Source of the DNA: a bacterium
GTDB taxonomy: Bacteria > Planctomycetota > Phycisphaerae > Phycisphaerales > UBA1924
Assembly: GCA_002401225.1 (NCBI GenBank)
Contig: NVSM01000003.1
Coordinates: 7,542 to 12,915, forward strand
Direction of reading: 5' to 3'
Length of the DNA stretch: 5,374 bases
Shown: in pieces, positions 1-5,374 of the stretch
Position numbering within the stretch: the stretch's first letter is position 1
Layout of the letters: each line of letters opens with the position of its first letter
Translations under genes and position numbers: made by a program
Notes under the pieces: generated by a model
What the model was told of the DNA's origin: nothing
What the model saw: only the letters and a program-made list of their open reading frames with translations
Database searches by the model: none

Positions 1-417
1 TTCTACATGCCTAGCGTCTTCTAAATGCGGAAGCTTGGCATCAAAAGGAGGAGTTAAATTCAAACAAAACTAGAAGCATGCCAACATTTGTTCATCAAAG
101 AGGCTAAATCATGCCAGAGTGGCCAGTCTCCCCTGGGTATGCTGGGTTGCCAAGGCATTGGGCGAGAAGAAAACCACCAGCCAAGTGGTGATCTTCGGCG
201 GCAAGGATCGTCAACAACGCACCGATGTCACCATGGTGCCATGGCAAGAAATCCATGATGGGCCGTGGCTTTCACCAAAGATAAGAATGATTCAACCTGC
301 TCCCCATCGGCGAGTAGCATATCTAACAAACGGTTGATGCCGTATGTCGAGTGTTATAATCACGATTGCCTCATCAACACTGGTCCCCGCCCAAGACTGG
401 CGATCCAAAATGGCAAA
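1..417. other. No confident gene; GC-rich stretch open on both strands, possible gene remnant
   Basis: This stretch lies beyond the operon end. GC is 59% over 121-240, well above the 33% of the small gene beside it, and looks like backbone coding sequence. On the plus strand one frame is open from 74 to 337 and includes KKTTSQVVIFGGKDRQQRTD (about 170-229). Over 50 codons from 119 its GC is 60, 46 and 68% at codon positions 1, 2 and 3, which favours coding but not decisively. It has no ATG with a ribosome site; an AGAGG before the ATG at 111 leads into a different frame that stops after 26 codons. On the minus strand two short readings also look protein-like: 256 to 104 (50 residues, starting MDFLPWHHGDIGALLTILAA) and 353 to 228 (including INRLLDMLLADGEQVESFLS). 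No family is recognised. A decayed gene is possible, strand undecided. No tRNA, CRISPR or insertion-sequence end is seen here. Confidence 0.3.
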
Positions 418-440
418 GTCATTTGTGACGTGCAAATGAC
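418..440 (-). terminator. Hairpin downstream of the immunity candidate, possible weak terminator
   Basis: A perfect 8-bp inverted repeat, GTCATTTG at 418-425 and CAAATGAC at 433-440, with a 7-base loop. It starts 13 bases after the TAG of the small gene in the direction of transcription. On the minus strand the stem is followed by TTTGCCATTTT, which is only a broken T run, and the stem is AT-rich. It could end or slow transcription of the operon, or protect the mRNA 3' end. It is not a textbook intrinsic terminator. Confidence 0.3.
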
Positions 441-453
441 AAAACCGTGACGC

Positions 454-864
454 CTATTCAAATATAATTTCAATGCTAGCGTTAATTTTTCCGCAAAATA
501 CCACCGCACTTTCTGATAAATACACCGATTTATTCTTGCGGAAATGCCTACTAGTAATGATGACGATTGATGATACTGTTTCATCTTGAGACAACTTTAT
601 AAAATAATTACTGTGCTCTAGTAGTTGTTTGAAAACCTTTTCAACAAAGCAAGTGGTATTTATCGCCTTCTCAGCCCATGTCCATGATACTCCTTCATTT
701 AGTTGAACTATTTCGGCACTCACACTCCCACCCTTCTCTCTTTTTCCAATTTCAACTCGCCTTTCTGGCATTAAACGGCTAATTGCAATTGGACTCTCAC
801 CAACACTGTTCTGAACAGTTTTTCCGCGAATAAATAAGTGAATCACAACGCTTCTATTTCGCAT
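454..864 (-). CDS. DUF4279-like small protein, candidate immunity protein of the RHS toxin
   Basis: A 136-residue protein from the ATG at 864 to TAG at 454-456, on the same strand as the RHS gene and starting 15 bases after its stop. It is therefore almost surely co-transcribed. I chose this ATG because GGAAG lies just before it (a tight three-base gap). An in-frame TTG at 879, abutting the RHS stop, would add five residues but has no visible ribosome site. No signal peptide or membrane segment is visible, so it is probably cytoplasmic. The order of elements (beta start VVIHLFIRG, a Gly/Lys-rich middle, SWTWAEKA, FVEKVFKQLLEH, then VYLSESAVVFCGKINASIEI near the end) resembles the DUF4279 family. 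That match is by eye and could be wrong. Its place directly after a polymorphic-toxin tail is the classic immunity position. Its GC (33% over 481-660) is well below that of the RHS core, as expected of a swapped cassette. Confidence 0.72.
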   Translation of the reverse strand: MRNRSVVIHLFIRGKTVQNSVGESPIAISRLMPERRVEIGKREKGGSVSAEIVQLNEGVSWTWAEKAINTTCFVEKVFKQLLEHSNYFIKLSQDETVSSIVIITSRHFRKNKSVYLSESAVVFCGKINASIEIIFE

Positions 865-879
865 TATCTTCCATTTCAA

Positions 880-3800
880 TTAGTCAGCTGACAACCCGGT
901 ATCAATCCACTCATCCGCCTGCTTCTTGCCTAGCCAAATAGTTTCTGACACTTTGTCTTTGAACATATCCCATTTCGACAACTCATCTTTTGAAATCCAA
1001 TCAGCTTTGAAAGCATGCTCATCAACAAACCCGTGTTTCTTAGCCATTTTCTTAGCTTTCCATTTACTGAATCTATTGGGGGCACCTGGCACTTTGCAAT
1101 TGTGCACCCAAACCCCATGCTCACCGACATAGTAAGTCGGCGAACCCAGAATACTCAGATTATACACCGGCACACGCTCGGTTGTAAAGACAACGCCCGT
1201 AAGCATCGTGGCCCCAGAAATTGTGGATAACTCATCGCCAATCAACAACTGATCCGCACGAGTCCATTGGGCCGTATCCGCTACATGGAACGGATGCTCA
1301 TCGGTTGTATTAATCGTCTCGGTTGAGCCATCTTCATGGAGCAGATGAAGCTGCACCAACGCCGCTTCACCAATGATGATCTTCGTACCCACTTCGTTGG
1401 ATGAATAGTCTTGAGACAACCCGTCATCAACAGCTGAAAACACCTGATGACCGGCTTCAATATCCACGATCGGCACCGCACCATTCGCGGTCATAACGAG
1501 AGTTGTTGCCGTAAAACAGCCACACCTCCCAATACCAACGAGCTTGGCCGCCTTTCTCGCAACCCATTTCGCAGCTCTCGCAGCTATTCCTCCTGCCCCT
1601 CTTAAGACTCCGCCGCTTATTCGTTTCGCTTGGGCCCAAGTCGCCGAACCCATCGCCCCGATCGCCTTGCCCGCTCCTGATTTCTTGAGCAGTTTCAAAA
1701 GCTTGCCACCGGGGATAACTCCGATCGCGGCACCCATGATCGCCTCTTCCATGCTGATCTCACCGAGCGCGACAAGCGCAAGATCACCTGCTAAACCAAC
1801 ACCGGGGAACGGGAGATAACTCGCTATCTGGGCCGCAATAATCGCTGCTGCTGCCAAATCATTTCCAAAGCTACTCAGAATCGCAGCACGAGCACCGATG
1901 TACTCATTGATAATCGCTTCTGACAACTCCCAAGGATCAACACGCCCGCCGCTCAAACCAAGCGGATCCGAACTCGTCCAAGGATTGCTCCCAAGATATT
2001 GATACAGGTTCAAGCCGTCGCCGTACATGCCTTCCATACTAAAAGCAATCGCGATCGCACCGAGACCACGCCCATGGCTCGCCGTATTGCTCAGCAATGC
2101 CATCGCCGTCTGATTCGGATCCATCTGCAGGAACCGGCCCAAACTCGGCGAATAACTCCGGTTTCTATTCTGATAAATCGTGTGACCAAAAGGCACCAAG
2201 CGAGGTGATTCAGAAGCATCGACGCTCATGGCCACATCGAGCCGATCAACGAACAGCCCCTTATGGCCGACATGTGTTTCAAGGCTCGCACCGAGGTGTT
2301 CGGCAGTCAAAATCGCACCGTAGGCATCATAAGTCCACTGCCGCACGATCTGTACATTCGACGAAGCATCGACCGTTGCCAAGGCAACGAGGTCGCCACC
2401 GCCATCCATCAAGCACCAATACTCTTCATCAAGCTCATCGGTCTGTAACAAGAGCTCATCAGGGCCGTTGTCGCCCGAACCCCAGACATACTCGCGATAG
2501 ATATTGCGTGTGAGCGGTTGAGGGTTCTGCCCCTTCTCAAGACTCAGCGGTGCATTGGATCCATCAGGATTATTCAGATTGGTTGATTCACCAGCCAAGC
2601 CCTGAAGCCCTGTATCACCAGAGTTGAGTGCGCCTGCAATGGTCGATACCGGATCATTGATGATCTCTTGCACCCGCCGAGCACCGTCATAGAAGAAACT
2701 GATGGACTGAACGATCTGGGCTGACTCCCCAGCGTCAGGATCATCTACAGGCGAACTGGTCCGAATCAATCGCCCAAACCCGTCATAGACAAAGTGCTTG
2801 AGCATCCGATCATAAGTAAATCCAACAGCCAGGCCCGTGAGATCGTTATACACAACCGAAGCCTCATTGATCTGCACCACCCGGCCCCATGCGTCGTAGT
2901 GATATCCATACTCTCCATCAAAGAGGGTACGGCCAGCACCGTCGTACACGGGCTGCACACTTTTTTCGACTGCTGCACCGCCATCGGTCTGTTCGAATAT
3001 CCCCAGTTGCGTGATCGAATCCCGCTCGGTCACCGCCTGTGTCAGACCAAAGTCATAGCTGGTATAACTGTCATAGGTTGATATCGACCAAGGCACACCA
3101 AAGCTATCAAGTGTACCGGTGGTATGACGGCCATGTTCAAGCAACTGACCAGTCTGATCATCGATCTTTCCAGTCCAGTTCCCGAGCCGATCAAGCGACC
3201 ACGAATCATTATGCACGGTCGTATTCAACTTGATCTGTGGATTATTGATCGGATCGGCAGCCAGATCAATCTCGCCGACCTCCGCCCCTATCAACCGATG
3301 AAGATCATCGTATATATTCACGACAGATCGAATATTGTCGCGTGATTGACCACCCACATCAGCTTGCTGAATCAACGCACTCGTGCGGTTGCCTACCTTG
3401 TCGAAGGTGTAGTTCGCTCGGTACAAGATATTTGAGACATTGTCAGTATATCTCGATTCAGTCTTCCGGCCGAACATGTCATAGCCATTGAGCTCAGGGG
3501 TACTCGGAACGACATTGTAATTGGCTGAGCTTGAAACCTTCCCGTTCTTCAAATCCAGCGAGACGCGCCGTCCACTACCGGAATACTCAAAGCCCGCAAG
3601 ATGTAGTGTGCCGATGTTGGATCGTATTGCAGTCAACCGTGACAACATATCTTCATCAGACCCATCCAGCCCGCCGTACTTCAATGTGAGCGTACGAGGG
3701 TTCGTATTCACTTCGGGCACCGGATAGGTCATCGAAGTGAGACGATCGTGCCCAGTCCGTGCCGTTCCAACTCCTCCAAAGCCGAGGTCTGTTGGCTCAT

Positions 3801-5374
3801 ACTCCCAAGTATAAGCCATATGCGGGGTTTTTAGATCATCAATGATTCCTTCACCATGAAGCTGCCATTCATTGACCAAGCGATCTCTTGCGTCATACGC
3901 CATACGCGTATGTGTGATCAAAATCCGATCAGCCGCGTCTTGCTCAGTCCATGCTTCCACATCTGTAAGATTACCGCGAGCATCGTATGAATAGTGGAGG
4001 TAGCGGATTTTGTCTGTAGGCTCGGGAGTTGAAAGCCCTGAACCTTGCGCAGGACCTATATCAACAAAGACTGGCGGCTGTGTTGGGTCCCAAACCCCGA
4101 CGATGACATCAGTCAATCGCCCCAGATCATTGTAGAGATATTTAAATGCTTCCCCTGCACTGTTAAACCGTTGGGCAATCTGCCCGGAATAGGTGTACCG
4201 TAAAATCACATCCGCATCATCAGCCGGATAACCTGTTTGCTCGTTAGGCAAATGCATTGCGCCAATGAGTTTATTGTTTCGAGATGAAACCCAATACCCA
4301 CCGGCCCCATTTGAACTGACGATATCGGCACCGTACTCAAGCCGCGTGCGATGAGCAAAGTTGAGCCCGTTCTCGATATCAACATCCTCAGGAGCAACAT
4401 CCAGGGTGATGAATATGAATGGGTCGCCTGTTTGGACAGGATCATTCCCACGGCCATCTAATGTCACGAGATTCATCTCAACTAATCGTCCAGCTCGATA
4501 TCGATATCCGCTCATCCGTTGGTTTTCCCAAACCGGATCAGCAGCATTTTCAATCTTGTAGGCTAAGCGCCCAGCTGCGGTGTATTCGTATCGAGTCGCA
4601 ATCCCCTCAGGATCAACTGACAGTATCTTGTTGCCAGTCTCATCATAAACGTACACTCTTACAAGTGCATTGGCGAGTAGTGATTGATCGAGATCAACGC
4701 CCTCAAAAACCACCTTTGCTGTGGCTTCGTCCCAGGATGGAGGAAGGAAAGCTGTATAGTCATCACCAGGGCCAGGAGAGGCATGGGTGTATATCTCAGG
4801 ACTGGCAATATAGCCATTAGAACTCTCAGTCCCAAGCGAGGCTGTCGCTACAAGACGCTTTTGGACGTCATACCAGTTGAGCGTGCGTGTACGCACTGCA
4901 TTTGACAGATCTAAAATCTCATCGCCTTCACCGCCTTCACCGCCTTCACCGCCATACGCTCCAATCCGCTCCCAACGCTTGGTCTCTACGACATTACCAT
5001 CGGCATCATAGAACATATCTGTTCGTTCACGCTCGCCAAGATCAACAGGGAAGTTTGATCCTGAATACATATCGGTTGTTGGCATCATCATCGCTGTAGA
5101 AGACACACGCCCAACACTATCGAGATGAGTTACTTCTACTGAACCACCAGGGCTCTGAGAGAATATCTGGTTTCCTCCCCGGCCGTTATATGAATAACTC
5201 GCGAGGTAGGTGGGGGATGGAGAGACTGCTATATCCCAGCCCGAGTCATAACTCCGGCGCTCAATCAGTGTTCCATCAACGCTGTAGACACTTTGCGTGA
5301 CTGATGTAGGGCGTAAATGCCCCTCGCCAAAGTACAACTGCGCCACATCCAACTCGTTCCCTGCATTCATTGGG
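880..5374 (-). CDS. RHS/YD-repeat polymorphic toxin with Hint domain and C-terminal toxin tail (5' partial)
   Basis: A large RHS-family protein that probably packages and delivers its own C-terminal toxin. Residues are numbered from the ATG at 5370 (1496 residues, TAA at 880-882). The frame is still open at the window edge and the sequence begins in mid-repeat, so the true start is probably outside; no signal peptide or ribosome site can be judged. Residues 1-1010 carry many degenerate YD repeats, for example YDADGNVVETKRW (120-132), YDETGNKILSVDPEG (242-256), YDARGNLTDVEAW (462-474), YDAWGRVVQI (825-834) and YDGFGRLIRTS (862-872). These build the hollow beta shell known for RHS proteins. The RHS core ends in DPLGL (1135-1139). 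Then come an Ala/Gly-rich linker (1140-1284), a Hint domain (1285-1424) and a 71-residue tail. Only four cysteines are present, three of them at the Hint edges. The family is certain; the toxin role is inferred from architecture and from the small gene downstream. Confidence 0.93.
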   Translation of the reverse strand, partial: PMNAGNELDVAQLYFGEGHLRPTSVTQSVYSVDGTLIERRSYDSGWDIAVSPSPTYLASYSYNGRGGNQIFSQSPGGSVEVTHLDSVGRVSSTAMMMPTTDMYSGSNFPVDLGERERTDMFYDADGNVVETKRWERIGAYGGEGGEGGEGDEILDLSNAVRTRTLNWYDVQKRLVATASLGTESSNGYIASPEIYTHASPGPGDDYTAFLPPSWDEATAKVVFEGVDLDQSLLANALVRVYVYDETGNKILSVDPEGIATRYEYTAAGRLAYKIENAADPVWENQRMSGYRYRAGRLVEMNLVTLDGRGNDPVQTGDPFIFITLDVAPEDVDIENGLNFAHRTRLEYGADIVSSNGAGGYWVSSRNNKLIGAMHLPNEQTGYPADDADVILRYTYSGQIAQRFNSAGEAFKYLYNDLGRLTDVIVGVWDPTQPPVFVDIGPAQGSGLSTPEPTDKIRYLHYSYDARGNLTDVEAWTEQDAADRILITHTRMAYDARDRLVNEWQLHGEGIIDDLKTPHMAYTWEYEPTDLGFGGVGTARTGHDRLTSMTYPVPEVNTNPRTLTLKYGGLDGSDEDMLSRLTAIRSNIGTLHLAGFEYSGSGRRVSLDLKNGKVSSSANYNVVPSTPELNGYDMFGRKTESRYTDNVSNILYRANYTFDKVGNRTSALIQQADVGGQSRDNIRSVVNIYDDLHRLIGAEVGEIDLAADPINNPQIKLNTTVHNDSWSLDRLGNWTGKIDDQTGQLLEHGRHTTGTLDSFGVPWSISTYDSYTSYDFGLTQAVTERDSITQLGIFEQTDGGAAVEKSVQPVYDGAGRTLFDGEYGYHYDAWGRVVQINEASVVYNDLTGLAVGFTYDRMLKHFVYDGFGRLIRTSSPVDDPDAGESAQIVQSISFFYDGARRVQEIINDPVSTIAGALNSGDTGLQGLAGESTNLNNPDGSNAPLSLEKGQNPQPLTRNIYREYVWGSGDNGPDELLLQTDELDEEYWCLMDGGGDLVALATVDASSNVQIVRQWTYDAYGAILTAEHLGASLETHVGHKGLFVDRLDVAMSVDASESPRLVPFGHTIYQNRNRSYSPSLGRFLQMDPNQTAMALLSNTASHGRGLGAIAIAFSMEGMYGDGLNLYQYLGSNPWTSSDPLGLSGGRVDPWELSEAIINEYIGARAAILSSFGNDLAAAAIIAAQIASYLPFPGVGLAGDLALVALGEISMEEAIMGAAIGVIPGGKLLKLLKKSGAGKAIGAMGSATWAQAKRISGGVLRGAGGIAARAAKWVARKAAKLVGIGRCGCFTATTLVMTANGAVPIVDIEAGHQVFSAVDDGLSQDYSSNEVGTKIIIGEAALVQLHLLHEDGSTETINTTDEHPFHVADTAQWTRADQLLIGDELSTISGATMLTGVVFTTERVPVYNLSILGSPTYYVGEHGVWVHNCKVPGAPNRFSKWKAKKMAKKHGFVDEHAFKADWISKDELSKWDMFKDKVSETIWLGKKQADEWIDTGLSAD
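883..1095 (-). other. C-terminal variable tail, candidate small toxin domain (possibly polymorphic toxin type 33-like)
   Basis: Residues 1426-1496, directly after the Hint His-Asn-Cys. The first half is strongly basic: residues 1426-1446 have seven Lys, one Arg and no acidic residue. The second half mixes acidic and aromatic residues. Five Trp occur in 71 residues, and there are two His (1446, 1452). The recognisable stretches are KKHGFVDEHAFKADWIS (1444-1460), LSKWDMFKDK (1464-1473) and DEWIDTGLSAD (1486-1496). The pattern HGF..HxFK, then S.(W/F)D.(Y/F)KD, then a final (I/P)xTGL recalls the small tails annotated as polymorphic toxin type 33 in other RHS/Hint proteins; this is memory of a pattern, not a search. 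Position makes a toxin likely. The target and mechanism are unknown, though its size and basic charge would suit a nucleic-acid target. GC here is 39% (901-1080), against 55% in the core. Confidence 0.5.
1096..1518 (-). other. Intein-like Hint (pretoxin Hint) autoprocessing domain
   Basis: Residues 1285-1424 plus the following Cys1425. The start matches intein block A: CFTATTLVMTANGAVPIVDI (1285-1304), with Cys1285 as the nucleophile. Block B is TTDEHPFHV (1355-1363), giving the TxxH pair Thr1356/His1359. The end is TYYVGEHGVWVHNC (1412-1425), with His1423-Asn1424-Cys1425 as the block G triad. In Hint domains Cys1 performs an N-S acyl shift and Asn cyclises to cut the chain after itself. Here this would free the tail that begins at Cys1425. 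At about 140 residues it is the usual size for a bacterial Hint lacking a homing endonuclease. All expected residues are present, so I predict it is active. Whether it only cleaves or also splices cannot be told from sequence. Confidence 0.88.
1519..1953 (-). other. Ala/Gly-rich pre-toxin linker
   Basis: Residues 1140-1284, between DPLGL and the Hint domain. The first part is predicted helical and hydrophobic: LAAAAIIAAQIASYLPF at about 1172-1188 and IMGAAIGVIPGGKLLKLLKK at about 1211-1230. The second part is basic, with many Ala-Arg-Lys steps (about 1255-1282). Such linkers, often with a VIPGG-type turn, are common just before Hint or toxin domains in RHS and other polymorphic toxins. Possible roles are packing inside the shell or aiding membrane passage; neither is shown by the sequence. 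The hydrophobic runs are broken by Gly, Pro and charged residues, so I do not call firm transmembrane segments. Confidence 0.6.
1954..2337 (-). other. RHS-associated core domain ending in DPLGL self-cleavage motif
   Basis: Residues 1012-1139 of the large protein. The segment opens with WTYDAYGAIL, continues through HKGLFVDRLD and RNRSYSPSLGRFLQMDPN (about 1069-1086), and ends with DGLNLYQYLGSNP (1118-1130) and DPLGL (1135-1139). It matches the RHS-associated core consensus, a last YD repeat followed by LGRF...DP, NLYxYxxxNP and DPxGL. In studied RHS proteins this element plugs the shell and an aspartate protease activity cuts next to DPxGL, releasing the tip. About 32 residues (1087-1118) separate MDPN from LNLYQY, against fewer than ten in enterobacterial Rhs proteins. 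The long insert resembles planctomycete members as I remember them. Cleavage itself is inferred from the family. Confidence 0.85.
4923..4953 (-). repeat. In-frame 9-bp tandem repeat encoding Gly-Glu-Gly
   Basis: The unit CGCCTTCAC occurs three times in a row plus four bases of a fourth copy. In the RHS protein it encodes a run of Gly-Glu-Gly units (about residues 140-149) in a loop between two YD-type segments. The period is a multiple of three, so gain or loss of a unit would keep the frame and only change loop length. Confidence 0.85.

Noticed and set aside
47..53. Strong Shine-Dalgarno-like GGAGGAG on the plus strand
   Set aside because: No ATG, GTG or TTG lies at a useful distance downstream; a stop codon (TAG, 71-73) comes first in the frame leading to the open stretch.
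228..300. FGESHGP in a minus-strand frame, like the N-terminal motif of chorismate synthase
   Set aside because: The frame has a stop just upstream (TGA before IILIFGESHGP) and ends within about 20 residues, with no further AroC motif; coincidence.
313..330. ATCTAAC resembling one half of an integron attC core
   Set aside because: No matching GTTRRRY partner at proper spacing and no imperfect stem between; a chance match to a short degenerate word.
360..584. 74-codon minus-strand open frame overlapping the end of the immunity candidate
   Set aside because: It starts inside the small gene in another frame, has no ribosome site and no recognisable pattern.
930..1130. 66-codon minus-strand open frame overlapping the toxin tail in another frame
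   Set aside because: The RHS frame through this region carries the conserved Hint end (VGEHG, HNC), so the alternate frame is a shadow.
1544..1819. Ala/Pro-rich plus-strand open frame
   Set aside because: It is the mirror of the Ala/Gly-rich pre-toxin linker on the minus strand, so its composition is explained.
2097..2513. 138-codon plus-strand open frame opposite the RHS gene
   Set aside because: It lies fully antisense to well-conserved RHS core sequence and encodes a His/Arg/Ser/Pro-rich string with no domain; a shadow of the minus-strand gene.
4419..4820. 133-codon plus-strand open frame
   Set aside because: Antisense to YD repeats, His/Gln/Arg-rich with no recognisable fold or ribosome site; a shadow.

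Overview
The window is almost entirely one locus on the minus strand: the 3' part of a very large RHS/YD-repeat gene (position 5374 down to 880), followed after 15 bases by a small gene (864 down to 454). I read the pair as a polymorphic-toxin module. The long protein has a YD-repeat shell, an RHS core ending in DPLGL, an Ala/Gly-rich pre-toxin linker, an intein-like Hint protease domain with its expected catalytic residues, and a 71-residue variable tail that is the presumed toxin. The small gene downstream is the presumed immunity gene; its pattern resembles the DUF4279 family. The gene order and domain grammar are well supported. The toxin and immunity assignments are inferences from position and pattern.

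Layout from left to right: 1-417 holds no gene I can call with confidence. It contains a GC-rich stretch (about 110-265) that is open on both strands and may be a gene remnant. 418-440 is a perfect 8-bp hairpin just downstream of the small gene. 454-864 is the immunity candidate. 880-5374 is the RHS gene, whose reading frame is still open at the window edge, so its 5' end, promoter and any secretion signal lie outside.

The organism is probably a member of Planctomycetota, perhaps Phycisphaerae. I base this on the style of the RHS core (HKGLFVDRLD, RNRSYSPSLGRFLQMDPN, a long insert, then DGLNLYQYLGSNP), which resembles RHS proteins I remember from that group; this is recognition from memory, not a search. 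Hand-counted GC falls from 55% in the RHS core (1981-2160) to 39% in the toxin tail (901-1080) and 33% in the small gene (481-660). That fits a tip-plus-immunity cassette that arrived separately from the conserved shell.

Expected working: the YD-repeat shell encloses the C-terminal part. The RHS core and the Hint domain provide two candidate cleavage points, at DPLGL and at the His-Asn-Cys junction, which would free the 71-residue tail. The small cytoplasmic protein would protect the producing cell.
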